DNA of 64,000 nucleotides from Acinetobacter sp. NIPH 2100 (GCF_000369805.1 NZ_KB850224.1:1473924-1537923), one strand, 5' to 3'. Positions 34,676-43,745 are shown, counted from the first letter of the stretch. A program made the numbers and translations. The notes: a model not told the origin generated them from the letters alone.

Positions 34676-37480
34676 ATGCAATTACAACTTAAACATTTAA
34701 CAGTTTGTTTGTTATCAATCATGCTGGCCGCTTGTGGCGGCGGTGGAGCGGACCATTCAAATACAACCAATAACACTGAACCGCCTAAAAATGATAATAC
34801 AACTGCAGGCGGAAACAATAACTCAACGCCTGGGAATGGAACCAGTGAACTGCCAGGGGATGGAACATCTGAGACACCCAACCAAGGTGAAGGTAGCACT
34901 ACGGAAATCCCAACGCTTCCTCCTGTGGTGGAAAAATATCCTGAACCACTTAAAGATGTGATCGATGAGACGGTATTAGGCTTTTATGATTACGATAAAC
35001 TTGGGCTACCACGATTATTACGTAATGATTTGAATGGCAGTTTTGCCGCCATGTTGCAATTTGCACAAAGTCATGTGGTTAATCCTAAAAATAATGAAAA
35101 AGATTCAATGCCACGATTAACCACAGAAAAAGATGCCTTATTGTTGGTAACGCCTCTTGCTGAGATGGGTGATTTACAAAAACTACAAGTTGAAATTTAT
35201 CAAGGTAATCAATTACTCAGAACTGTTAAGTTGAAAGAGCCGTCGAGAATTGCAGCTTCTGATCAGTCAAATACCGATGGACGTCCACCTGTTAGCTACT
35301 CGAAAAGAGCGTGGACGGTTGCATTAAAGTGGAGTGAGATCCGAGCAGGTTTACATCTTCGAGTGATTGATCCACTGAATAATCGTAGTGGCGATTTAAC
35401 TGCGGACAATATTGATTTAGCCGCACCGGGTGAATTGGTGGTACAGAATATTCGTTTGGGTTTATTAACCGATCCACCAAAATCAACAGGGCACTATATG
35501 CTGCTTGAACCTGCAAAGGCAGGCACAGATTATTTCCAGACTATTCCTGCTGCTCGGATGATTGTCACCAAATACGATGATTTAAAGCTGAATAAAGTCA
35601 TGGTGGCCAGTGGAGTCATTTATGATGCGGTGAGTGCTACTACAGGCGATGTTTATAGTGGTGATATGCGCGAAAATACCGCTAAATCGACATTTGGTGT
35701 AGGTATTAACTTGGCCAATTGGGGAATCACCAGTGCCTCAATGGCGAGTCAGGAACAACCACAAATCACTCAAAGTGTTGTAGCACATTATGCACGCGGC
35801 AAATATAGCAATGGTGAGGCAACTCATGGCTTAAGCGGTGGCAATGGCATGCTGACCCTGATTGATTCAGTGGGCAATGAATTTAGCCATGAGATCGGCC
35901 ATCACTATGGGCTTGGACATTATCCTGGTTCAGTTGGGGATAATATGTTTTGGGCCGCGCATCATGCGGATAGTGGTTGGGGCTATATTGCCTTTAGAAA
36001 TAAAATGCGCGGTAACCTCAATTGGACCAATACCAACCTAGGTGATGGTACAAATGGTGTACCAAACTTCCTGAACAAGTATGCCTATGGCTGGGATGCG
36101 ATGTCGGGCGGCGCAACAGCAAGTAGTATCTCTAAATATACCCATTACACAGGGTACAGTACTTATTTAAAAATTCAGCCAGCATTTGATCGTTACGTGT
36201 GGGATGCCAGTTCACCAACAGGCTATAAAAAATGGAATGCAACAACACGGGTGATGGAAGTTGCGCAGCCTAAGACGCCAAATTCAAGCAATGTTTGGTA
36301 TAACCGAGCTGATGGCAATTATTTGAAACCAAGAATGTTTGGCGTGCCTGTGTATACGATTTTGGGTGGATATGATCCTGAAGCGCAGGTTGGCCTGATT
36401 TATCCTGCGGCGAAAGGGAACTGGGGCAATGTATTTGACCTGCCACAAGGCAATCCAAATGCGACCACAGCAAATTGTTGGTTGAATGTGAAGTTTGCTA
36501 GTGCGAGTCAAAATATCGCTTTAGCACCACAACGTATGAATGCCAATAGCAATGCCAATAAGTTCCATGTCAACCTTGCGCAAAGTGAAGCACCGCAGCA
36601 AGTGAATCTGTATTGTAAAAAAGCCAATCAAGCAGCGATATTGCTTTCTAGCATGTCGATTCCCGTCAATACGGTGGCTTTAGCACCAGCGGTTGAGATT
36701 GGTAAAGAGGCAGAATACTCAGCCCTGAGAACGATTGAATTACCACAGTTAGAACAGGCTTTACTCGATAATAAAGATAAGGCAGTGGTAAATCTCTCTC
36801 CTGAATCTAAGCTGCTGTTTGATTCATACCGAACTTTTAAAGATCAACTAACGGTAGATGCTCAAAATGAAATGGTGCGTTATACCCAACAGCAAATTAA
36901 GCTGTATCGTTTAAATCGCTGGATCAATGTATATCGTTCAGACCTCACCAATTTAAATACCGATGCATTAAATGCATTTCATGCCTTTATAGAAAAGCTG
37001 GAACTGAAAGGTGATCTGAATATTGCATCAAGTACAAGTTTGATGAATCGAACCAATTGTTTAAAAGCCGAGAAATTGGGTAATGGGCAATTGAATGCAT
37101 TTATTAGTGGAGCGACAGGTTGTGTGGGTGATGACTCGGAGAAGTGGGTATATGACGCTTTGGGTAAAATTCATAACAAACAATATATCGATCAATGCTT
37201 AACCACCACGGCAGGAAATGTGATTAATTTGCAGCCATGTGGCAGCGCAAGCAGCCAGATATGGGAAACTGATGCAGTTGCACAGGCAATTAAGCAGTCG
37301 AATCAGTGTTTTGATTTGGAAGGCGGTTATTTAAGTAAGAATCGTGCACGTTTGATCCGCTATCGTTGTACCAATGGGGCCAACCAAAAATGGAGCATTC
37401 CTGTGATGAATAATAGTCTGGTACTGGCGGGTTTATCGGCGAAGAATTTAGCAGTGGCAACTAAGGTGTTGAACCCTTAA
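34676..37480 (+). CDS. M66-type zinc metalloprotease lipoprotein with C-terminal ricin-like region
   Basis: 934 residues. A lipoprotein signal peptide ends in LAAC with the modified cysteine at 20. Residues 21-75 form a low-complexity Asn/Thr/Gly/Pro linker. The zinc motif HEIGHHYGLGH is at about residue 405, followed by YPGSVGDN, resembling StcE and TagA of the M66 family. Residues 800-925 carry cysteines and repeated Q-x-W-type motifs (QIWET, QKWSI), suggesting a beta-trefoil lectin. StcE-type proteases cut mucins and are secreted by type II secretion; whether this one is surface-bound or released is unknown. GGGGA lies before the ATG at 34676. Confidence 0.82.
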   Translation: MQLQLKHLTVCLLSIMLAACGGGGADHSNTTNNTEPPKNDNTTAGGNNNSTPGNGTSELPGDGTSETPNQGEGSTTEIPTLPPVVEKYPEPLKDVIDETVLGFYDYDKLGLPRLLRNDLNGSFAAMLQFAQSHVVNPKNNEKDSMPRLTTEKDALLLVTPLAEMGDLQKLQVEIYQGNQLLRTVKLKEPSRIAASDQSNTDGRPPVSYSKRAWTVALKWSEIRAGLHLRVIDPLNNRSGDLTADNIDLAAPGELVVQNIRLGLLTDPPKSTGHYMLLEPAKAGTDYFQTIPAARMIVTKYDDLKLNKVMVASGVIYDAVSATTGDVYSGDMRENTAKSTFGVGINLANWGITSASMASQEQPQITQSVVAHYARGKYSNGEATHGLSGGNGMLTLIDSVGNEFSHEIGHHYGLGHYPGSVGDNMFWAAHHADSGWGYIAFRNKMRGNLNWTNTNLGDGTNGVPNFLNKYAYGWDAMSGGATASSISKYTHYTGYSTYLKIQPAFDRYVWDASSPTGYKKWNATTRVMEVAQPKTPNSSNVWYNRADGNYLKPRMFGVPVYTILGGYDPEAQVGLIYPAAKGNWGNVFDLPQGNPNATTANCWLNVKFASASQNIALAPQRMNANSNANKFHVNLAQSEAPQQVNLYCKKANQAAILLSSMSIPVNTVALAPAVEIGKEAEYSALRTIELPQLEQALLDNKDKAVVNLSPESKLLFDSYRTFKDQLTVDAQNEMVRYTQQQIKLYRLNRWINVYRSDLTNLNTDALNAFHAFIEKLELKGDLNIASSTSLMNRTNCLKAEKLGNGQLNAFISGATGCVGDDSEKWVYDALGKIHNKQYIDQCLTTTAGNVINLQPCGSASSQIWETDAVAQAIKQSNQCFDLEGGYLSKNRARLIRYRCTNGANQKWSIPVMNNSLVLAGLSAKNLAVATKVLNP

Positions 37481-37509
37481 TAATTTTATCTGAATGTCAT
37501 AAATTGATG

Positions 37510-37540
37510 ATATGAAGCTCTTCGGGGCTTCATATTTTTA
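37510..37540 (+). terminator. Terminator after the metalloprotease gene
   Basis: ATATGAAGC and GCTTCATAT pair and extend inward to a TTCG tetraloop, followed by a TTTTTA run. Confidence 0.8.
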
Positions 37541-37658
37541 TCTGGAATAAATTTTTGCTAACGTTAAAAAAATAATAAAAGTGTACTTTTAAAATGAATG
37601 AATTTTCGTCATGATAGGGAAATAAAAAGCGAAACTTGACGCATAATTGGATAAAAAG

Positions 37659-38921
37659 ATGTTATTAAACACAATTTATTTATGGGAGCCTGAAATTTTT
37701 ACAGGCAAAGTCCCCGCAGAAGATGATTCACAACAAGTTGCTTTTGAACTTCATCAGCAATATCGCAATATTTCTACCCATGGTAAAACCCTTCAGGCTT
37801 GGTTGGATCTTTTTTCAGACAAAATTTGTGATCCGCAATATCAACTCTACTTTTCTGAACAGACACAGCAGTGGGTGCAGGGAATTAAGGATCGATTTGC
37901 TCAGGGTTTATGCGCCAGTGTGCAACTTGATGTTTTAGAGCATGAAGCACAAAACGATGCGGTTTATCGGGTGTTTTATGAGACCGTTCATGAAACGGGG
38001 ATTGGTTTTTATGAACCAAATTATAATGTGTGGGCAATTGGTGAGCTGCAATCGCCTGAAAATGCAGTTTCAAATATGTTGCAGCCGTATTTATTAGAGC
38101 CTTTAAAGATCAAAGTGCTTGAATCAATTGCTGAACCCCAAAAACAGCTTAATCATTTTCAAACCCCACAAAGTATGCCAGAAGCGGAGCAGTTGATCAG
38201 CCAATGGTTTGAGCAGCAAAGTTATACTCAGCATTTAAAGCTAGATGTATTTAACGTTGCGCATGATTTTATTTCAAATTGGGGCAATATTGGTCGACCT
38301 GAATTGGCATTAGATACGGGTTATCGATGCTTTTTATTGACCCAAAAACAAGTTGGTATTTTTTACCAACTCAAAATGGTACTCAGAAAATTAACTGTTA
38401 GTCCGATGCTGTCTTTTGCAATGGATTTTACCGATCGTTTTATTCCTGATCAACTGCAACAGCAGTTACCTGAACGTTTGATTTTTCGTCTGCGTTCGAT
38501 GGATGTGCATAAAAGGATAGGATTGAAAAACAATGCTGAGCCTCATTTTGCCTTGACGGGGCGTTGGGATACGCCAACAGATATTCAAGATTTTTTCACC
38601 AATCTGGATGCTTATATCGAATTTATTTTTTCAAATCTGGGGCAAGGTCGATTGGAGGCATTACAGGCATGGGCCTATGGTGATATGCCATCGGGTATCC
38701 AGATTGATTTAGATTTCCGTTTTGAGTTGATGATGCTGGCATTAAGCCAAGATCAGTTGTATTTGCAACAACGTTATCAATATCATAAGGGGGTATTGAT
38801 GCAGAGTAATGCTCGAGCAAGTGATTTGGGGTTGTTGGAGGAGAGTTATACGTTGTGCCAGAAGTTGTTCAAGATCGTGACAGAGGCTGGAACGGGTTTG
38901 CAGCCTTATGTAAAAAATTAA
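37659..38921 (+). CDS. Uncharacterised 420-residue cytoplasmic protein
   Basis: No family recognised. The protein lacks a signal peptide and membrane helices and is rich in Gln, Leu and aromatic residues, with many predicted helices (for example LQAWLDLFSDKICDPQYQLYFSEQTQQWVQGIKDRF). A central LTGRWDTPTDIQDFFTNLDAYIEFIFSNLG block may be a domain boundary. GGATAAAAAG precedes the ATG at 37659; an upstream TTG would add four residues. It is a single-gene unit, framed by terminators on both sides. Base composition is like the neighbours. Confidence 0.7.
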   Translation: MLLNTIYLWEPEIFTGKVPAEDDSQQVAFELHQQYRNISTHGKTLQAWLDLFSDKICDPQYQLYFSEQTQQWVQGIKDRFAQGLCASVQLDVLEHEAQNDAVYRVFYETVHETGIGFYEPNYNVWAIGELQSPENAVSNMLQPYLLEPLKIKVLESIAEPQKQLNHFQTPQSMPEAEQLISQWFEQQSYTQHLKLDVFNVAHDFISNWGNIGRPELALDTGYRCFLLTQKQVGIFYQLKMVLRKLTVSPMLSFAMDFTDRFIPDQLQQQLPERLIFRLRSMDVHKRIGLKNNAEPHFALTGRWDTPTDIQDFFTNLDAYIEFIFSNLGQGRLEALQAWAYGDMPSGIQIDLDFRFELMMLALSQDQLYLQQRYQYHKGVLMQSNARASDLGLLEESYTLCQKLFKIVTEAGTGLQPYVKN

Positions 38922-38928
38922 AGACAAT

Positions 38929-38956
38929 AAAAAAGCCCGAAAATTCGGGCTTTTTT
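38929..38956. terminator. Bidirectional terminator between the 37659 gene and rpsT
   Basis: AAAAAAGCCCGAA and TTCGGGCTTTTTT pair around AA, with T runs on both strands. Confidence 0.92.
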
Positions 38957-38968
38957 ATATGCATCAAA

Positions 38969-39235
38969 TTAGTTAGCTAATGCTTTAACTTGAGCGTTTA
39001 AGCGGCTCTTATGACGAGCAGCTTTATTTTTGTGGATGATGCCTTTATCAGCCATACGGTCGATAACTGGAACAGCAGTTTTATAAGCTTCTGTAGCAGT
39101 AGCATAATCACCAGCAGCAATTGCATTTACAGTACGTTTGATGTATGTACGAACCATAGAACGCAAGCTTGCGTTGTGTTTACGTGCTTTAACGTTTTGA
39201 CGAGCACGTTTTTTAGCTTGAGCAGAGTTTGCCAC
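38969..39235 (-). CDS. rpsT: 30S ribosomal protein S20
   Basis: 88 residues, normal for S20. Primary 16S rRNA-binding protein. The basic start [34 protein letters not shown] and the end [22 protein letters not shown] are characteristic. It is a monocistronic gene with a terminator. The 213-base region upstream (39236-39448) holds its promoter and leader; no other gene is seen there. Confidence 0.98.
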   Translation of the reverse strand: MANSAQAKKRARQNVKARKHNASLRSMVRTYIKRTVNAIAAGDYATATEAYKTAVPVIDRMADKGIIHKNKAARHKSRLNAQVKALAN

Positions 39236-39448
39236 TCGTGCACTCCTTGAAAATAAGTTGGTCTGGGCGGGCTGAAGTTAAAACCAATAAAACATTAGCA
39301 ACATTCACCAGCCCGTAAACAAGTGCCATATTTTGATGAAACTAAGCCCCGAAGTCAAGTCTTGTGATACTTTTAAGTACATTTAACAGGTGATAATGTT
39401 TCAAGAAACCGTTACATTAGCCTTAGACATTGATTGGAATAAATAAAA

Positions 39449-40114
39449 ATGAAAACAGGTGATAAAAAGGCAATCGTCATCGGTGCGACAGGACTGGTGG
39501 GTCAAGCATTGATTGATGAGTTACAGCACTCAGATGACTTCGATGTGGTTACTGTGGTTGTCAGAAAAAGTTCAGATACATTAAAAACTTACAGTAAAGT
39601 TAATCAGTTGGTTTTAGCAGATTTCCTATTGTTAAATGATGAAGATGTGAATGGTTATACACATGCATTCAGCTGCTTGGGAAGCACCATAAAACAGGCA
39701 GGATCGAAAGACGCATTTTACGCGATTGATTATGAAATTAATGCTCATTTTGCTGATTTAATTCAGGATAAAAATATTCATTTATTAGTGGTGAGCGCGT
39801 TGGGAGCGAATGCTAATTCACCAGTTTTTTATAATAAAGTGAAAGGTGAGTTAGAAAACTACCTAAAAAGCCTGTCAATTTATAAGCTATCGATCTTTCA
39901 GCCGTCATTGTTAATTGGTAAACGTAGTGACGTACGGGTCTTGGAAGACATGGCTCAAACCATTTTTAAGCTGGTTGAAAAGACATGGACCAGACCGTTT
40001 AAACTTAAACCTGTAACAGCTGAGCAATTGGCGCATACTATGTTGTTTGCAGCACAAACGCAGACGGCTGCATTCAAACTCTATGACAATTTAAGCATAC
40101 AACAAAGCAAATAA
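39449..40114 (+). CDS. SDR-like NAD(P)-binding protein
   Basis: 221 residues. The Rossmann motif GATGLVGQALI lies at the N-terminus. The layout resembles atypical SDRs of the HTATIP2/NAD(P)H-binding group: a short body, FSCLGSTIKQAGSKDAFYAIDYEINAHFA, VVSALGANANSPVFYNKVKGELENYLKSL with Tyr and Lys of the catalytic region. The substrate is unknown. It is followed after 12 bases by rraA in the same direction. Confidence 0.8.
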   Translation: MKTGDKKAIVIGATGLVGQALIDELQHSDDFDVVTVVVRKSSDTLKTYSKVNQLVLADFLLLNDEDVNGYTHAFSCLGSTIKQAGSKDAFYAIDYEINAHFADLIQDKNIHLLVVSALGANANSPVFYNKVKGELENYLKSLSIYKLSIFQPSLLIGKRSDVRVLEDMAQTIFKLVEKTWTRPFKLKPVTAEQLAHTMLFAAQTQTAAFKLYDNLSIQQSK

Positions 40115-40126
40115 TGGAGAATTTCA

Positions 40127-40639
40127 GTGACAACGATCCCTTTCGTAACGTGTGATTTGTTAGATGATAATCCTGAGAAAAACCTGCAAGTGGTCATACC
40201 GTCATTAGATGGTAAATTCTTTAAAAGTTATGGTGCACGTAAGACCTTTGGCGGGCAAGTGGTCACTGTAAAGTGTTTTGAAGATAACTCTCGTGTGAAA
40301 GAACTCTTGGCAACCGATGGTACGGGTAAAGTATTGGTGGTTGATGGTGGGGCGTCAATGCGTTGTGCTTTGATGGGGGATTTGATTGCTGAGTCTGCGG
40401 TGAAGCATCACTGGAATGGCGTAGTGATCTACGGCTGTGTACGTGATGTCGATGCACTTGCAGAATTGGATTTAGGTGTACATGCATTGGCTGCAATCCC
40501 GCAAAAAAGTAATCGTAAAGGCATAGGTGAAGTCGACATCACACTGTATTTTGGCAGCGTAACCATCAATTCTGGCGATTATCTGTATGCGGATAATAAC
40601 GGCATTGTGATTGCAAAAGAAAAATTAGTCGACTGCTAA
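40127..40639 (+). CDS. rraA: Regulator of RNase E activity RraA
   Basis: 170 residues. RraA-type ring protein that in E. coli binds and inhibits RNase E. Signature DGGASMRCALMGDLIAESAVKHHWNGVVIYGCVRDVDAL is intact. It starts with GTG, with GGAGA upstream. RraA-like folds also include aldolases, but the length and motif match the RraA branch. It lies 12 bases before the GST-like gene and 12 after the SDR-like gene, suggesting one operon. Confidence 0.92.
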   Translation: MTTIPFVTCDLLDDNPEKNLQVVIPSLDGKFFKSYGARKTFGGQVVTVKCFEDNSRVKELLATDGTGKVLVVDGGASMRCALMGDLIAESAVKHHWNGVVIYGCVRDVDALAELDLGVHALAAIPQKSNRKGIGEVDITLYFGSVTINSGDYLYADNNGIVIAKEKLVDC

Positions 40640-40651
40640 AAGGATAGTGCT

Positions 40652-41440
40652 ATGCTGAAAATGGTGAATCATCAATTCAAGGTTTTACAATCTGTGCTTG
40701 CAAGTGTGATTGAAGGTGGACGAGGCGTCTCAGGTACGCCATTTCCAAACCAACCTGCAAAAGCACTCAAGCTGTATGAATTCGAAGGTTCTCCGTTTTG
40801 CCGCCGTGTCCGTGAAGTGATCACCTTGTTGAATTTGGATGTAGAAATTTATCCATGTCCTAAAGGTGGTCAAAAATACCGCCAGATCGTAAAAGAAAAA
40901 GGTGGGAAACGACAATTTCCTTTTTTAATTGATGAAAATACGGGTGATCAGTTATATGAATCACAGCAGATTATTCATCATTTGTTTAAACATTATGGAA
41001 AAACAGGACAAACGCCGAAGAAGTTTAGTCACTATCCGAAACTTCCTTACGTATCTACTTTAGCGACTGTGGCCAATGCAGCGCGTGGCGTATGGATTAA
41101 TCAGCAGATTATTGACCGCTCAGCGCCAGCACAGCTCTTAGAGTTATGGAGCTTTGAGGCGAGTCCTTATACACGTCTAGTGCGTGAAGTTTTAACGGAA
41201 TTAGAACTACCCTATATTTTGCATAATGTGTCCAAAGAGCGTTGGCAGGATATGGGGCCAGCAGTATTGCGTTTAAAACCAGGGAAGTATATTCCACTGC
41301 CAAATGGCAAACGTGAAAAGGTGGTTGAGGTGATGGGACGAGATATTCAGGTTCCATATTTAGTTGATCCAAATACAGGCGTGAAAATGTTTGAATCTGC
41401 CAAGATTGTTGAATATTTAAAAACGCAGTATGGAAAGTAA
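40652..41440 (+). CDS. Protein with two glutathione-transferase N-terminal folds
   Basis: 262 residues. Two thioredoxin-like GST-N domains are in tandem: the first at about residues 45-110 (LKLYEFEGSPFCRRVREVITLLNLDVEIYPCPKGG ... FPFLIDENTG) and the second at about 165-262 (LELWSFEASPYTRLVREVLTELELPYILHNV ... VPYLVDPNTG). The first site keeps SPFC and the second has SPYT. The usual helical C-terminal GST domain is absent. It is unlikely to be a classical GST and may bind or reduce a thiol. It is the third gene of the SDR-rraA group, with AGGATA before the ATG. Confidence 0.85.
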   Translation: MLKMVNHQFKVLQSVLASVIEGGRGVSGTPFPNQPAKALKLYEFEGSPFCRRVREVITLLNLDVEIYPCPKGGQKYRQIVKEKGGKRQFPFLIDENTGDQLYESQQIIHHLFKHYGKTGQTPKKFSHYPKLPYVSTLATVANAARGVWINQQIIDRSAPAQLLELWSFEASPYTRLVREVLTELELPYILHNVSKERWQDMGPAVLRLKPGKYIPLPNGKREKVVEVMGRDIQVPYLVDPNTGVKMFESAKIVEYLKTQYGK

Positions 41441-41448
41441 ATGTTGAG

Positions 41449-41476
41449 AAAGCATCTTTTAAAAAGATGCTTTTTT
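41449..41476 (+). terminator. Terminator after the tandem GST-fold gene
   Basis: AAAGCATCTTTT and AAAAGATGCTTT pair, followed by a T run. Confidence 0.85.
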
Positions 41477-41560
41477 ATAGCGGGTTATCACGTGTAGGTT
41501 GCTTGATTGGCATCTTTAGCGGTTTAATATCAGCGAAAAATAGAGTGATGTGATCGATTA

Positions 41561-41914
41561 ATGCTAAGTCAACTGACCAACCTATTCAAAAGTTCGAAAG
41601 AAACACCAGAGCAGTTATTTTTAAAAGAACATGCTTTGAGCTTTGATGCTGAACAAGGGCCGATTCTGAATGGGGTGGTGCTGAATGAGTTGGGATTTCG
41701 TCTGGAATATTTCTCAAACCGAAAATTAGACCGATTTGATGATTTAGAAAAGCTGTTTCGGATTGCACTGCAAATTAATGAAAAGATTGATTTGGAAATT
41801 CATTCACAACGTTTTGTTGAGCGATTGGGCAACACTGAGGAAAATCTTATAGAGCTCAAGCAAGCGATTAAAATTTTAAATGATTATTATGTGAAGTTTA
41901 AGCGGGCGAGATAG
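41561..41914 (+). CDS. Uncharacterised 117-residue protein
   Basis: No family recognised. It lacks a signal peptide and membrane segments. The sequence is mainly helical with charged residues, and the C-terminal half (IDLEIHSQRFVERLGNTEENLIELKQAIKILNDYY) reads like a helix pair. The ribosome binding site is weak. It lies alone between a terminator and a 295-base gap. Confidence 0.6.
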   Translation: MLSQLTNLFKSSKETPEQLFLKEHALSFDAEQGPILNGVVLNELGFRLEYFSNRKLDRFDDLEKLFRIALQINEKIDLEIHSQRFVERLGNTEENLIELKQAIKILNDYYVKFKRAR

Positions 41915-41971
41915 TTAAGCTTTAAGCTTGAATTGATCAATATATCTTCAAATTCACTATAAATAGATAGA

Positions 41972-42156
41972 TTGACTTTGCTCTGGCTTTTTAGAGATAA
42001 AAATTACGGAAAATCCTTGCTCAGCTGTAGTCACTGTTCATAAACTGATGCTATGTCCTTGTTAGCTCAGTTCAATGGGTGACATCCATGCAACCAATCA
42101 CAATAGTCAATGAAAGTTTAAATTTAGATGGGTGAATTTTTTGTAGTTTTAAATGT
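41972..42156 (+). other. Gap of 295 bases with a possible unassigned transcript
   Basis: No protein gene is supported between 41915 and 42209. TTGACT (41972-41977) and GATAAA (41996-42001) are 18 bases apart, and a hairpin with a plus-strand T run follows at 42157-42195, so a small RNA of about 190 bases is conceivable. The -10 box is weak and no known RNA family was recognised. Confidence 0.2.
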
Positions 42157-42195
42157 AAAAAAAGGACTAAATCCAAAGATTTAATCCCTTTTTTT
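42157..42195 (-). terminator. Terminator after the thiolase gene, T runs on both strands
   Basis: TAAATC and GATTTA pair around CAAA, extended through GG/CC pairs and A/T runs with a few mismatches. It is positioned to end thiolase transcription on minus. Confidence 0.65.
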
Positions 42196-42209
42196 GATCA
42201 GGTTGGAGA

Positions 42210-43745
42210 TTATTTTTCAATAATCGCCGTTACACCTTGACCACCAGCAGCACAGATCGAAACAAGGATACGACCTGAACCTTTTTGATTTAAGATCTTC
42301 GCAGCAGTTGCGATGATACGACCACCAGTTGCAGCGAATGGGTGACCCGCAGCTAATGAAGAACCTTTAATGTTTAGCTTGCTACGATCGATTGAACCTA
42401 AAGGTGCATCTAAGCCTAAACGCTCTTTACAGAATTTTTCATCTTCCCAAGCTTTCAACGTAGAAAGAACTTGTGATGCAAACGCTTCGTGGATTTCATA
42501 GTAGTCGAAATCTTGAAGTTTAAGGCCAGCACGCTCAAGCATACGTGGAACTGCATAAGCAGGTGCCATCAATAAGCCTTCTTTCTTGCCAACAAAATCA
42601 ACCGCAGCAGTTTCAGAGAAAGTGAGGTATGCAAGCACTTCGTGACCATTTGCTTTAGCCCATTCTTCTGAAGCTAAAAGAACACATGAAGCACCATCTG
42701 TTAACGGGGTAGAGTTACCCGCTGTCATGGTTGCAGCTTCGCCTTTACCAAATGCAGGCTTTAATTTTGCTAATTTCTCAGCAGTAGAGTCCGCACGTAA
42801 GTTGTTATCACGGCTTAAACCTAAGAATGGCGTGATTAAGTCATCGAAGAAACCTTCTTCGTATGCTTTTGCCATTTTTTGGTGAGAAGATGCAGCTAAA
42901 GCGTCTTGATCTTCACGTGCAATACCCCATTCAAGCGCAGTGATTGCTTGATGGTCACCCATTGATAAACCAGTACGTGGTTCACCATTTTTAGGCGCAT
43001 CCATAAGATCTTTTACATTGATTTTCGCTAAAGCTTTTAAACGGTCTTTACCTGTTTTTGCAATGTTAAGCTCAAGGAGTGCTTTACGTAAGCCATCACC
43101 GAAAGCGATTGGTGCATCAGAAGTGGTATCAACACCACCAGCAACACCCACTTCGATTTGACCTAAAGCGATTTTGTTTGCAACCAAGAATGCTGCTTGT
43201 AAGCCAGTACCACATGCTTGCTGAATGTCATATGCAGGTGTTTCTGGTGCAAGTTGAGTATTTAAAACACACTCACGTGTCATGTTGAAGTCACGGCTGT
43301 GCTTTAATACCGCACCCGCAACCACTTCACCTAGGCGTTGACCTTGCAGGTTGAAGCGCTCAACCAAACCGTTTAACGCAGCCGTAAACATGTCGATGTT
43401 AGAAGCTGTGAAATAAGCGCCGTTAGAGCGAGCGAAAGGAATACGGTTACCGCCGATAATGGCAACACGGCGCACAGTGTTTTGGCTCATGGTTTTATCC
43501 TGTTGAACAGAAGGTTTGGTTGTTTTAGCTGTAGCTGCTTTCGTCGTTGTAGAAGAAGCAGTACTTTTTGTACCACTCGTACTGCGACTTGGCGTACGTG
43601 TACGAGTTGTTTTTGGTGTCGTACTTGCTGCTTTAGAAGCTGTGCTTGCAGTTTTACGTGAAGTAGAAGCTGCTTTTGATGTATTTGACACAGTCTCAGT
43701 AGCAGAAGTCTCGACTGCTGGATTTTCTTGAGTTGTTTTGCTCAT
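42210..43745 (-). CDS. Acetyl-CoA C-acyltransferase (thiolase) with a low-complexity N-terminal tail
   Basis: 511 residues from the chosen ATG. The thiolase core begins at about residue 87 (VRRVAIIGGNRIPFARSNGAYF). The nucleophile Cys is in QQACGTGLQA, the His in IHEAFASQ and the second Cys in SICAAGGQG, so the catalytic set is complete. Overall likeness is to FadI and mycobacterial FadA2. The first 85 residues are rich in Lys, Thr, Ser and Ala (SKAASTSRKTASTASKAAST-like repeats), like the tails of PhaF or AlgP proteins. An ATG at 43490 with AGGA upstream would give a normal 426-residue enzyme, so the tail may not be translated. It is divergent from a fabG4-like gene. Confidence 0.85.
   Translation of the reverse strand: MSKTTQENPAVETSATETVSNTSKAASTSRKTASTASKAASTTPKTTRTRTPSRSTSGTKSTASSTTTKAATAKTTKPSVQQDKTMSQNTVRRVAIIGGNRIPFARSNGAYFTASNIDMFTAALNGLVERFNLQGQRLGEVVAGAVLKHSRDFNMTRECVLNTQLAPETPAYDIQQACGTGLQAAFLVANKIALGQIEVGVAGGVDTTSDAPIAFGDGLRKALLELNIAKTGKDRLKALAKINVKDLMDAPKNGEPRTGLSMGDHQAITALEWGIAREDQDALAASSHQKMAKAYEEGFFDDLITPFLGLSRDNNLRADSTAEKLAKLKPAFGKGEAATMTAGNSTPLTDGASCVLLASEEWAKANGHEVLAYLTFSETAAVDFVGKKEGLLMAPAYAVPRMLERAGLKLQDFDYYEIHEAFASQVLSTLKAWEDEKFCKERLGLDAPLGSIDRSKLNIKGSSLAAGHPFAATGGRIIATAAKILNQKGSGRILVSICAAGGQGVTAIIEK

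Noticed and set aside
42056..42080. A tRNA-like 5' sequence (TTGTTAGCTCAGTTCAATGGGT)
   Set aside because: It resembles the D-arm of a tRNA, but no anticodon arm, T-arm motif (GTTCGA) or acceptor pairing follows, so it is not a tRNA gene or a recognisable remnant.
43516..43731. Val/Leu-rich open frame antisense to the thiolase tail
   Set aside because: It is the complement of the Lys/Thr/Ala-rich stretch; its amino acid pattern follows from the sense-strand repeats.
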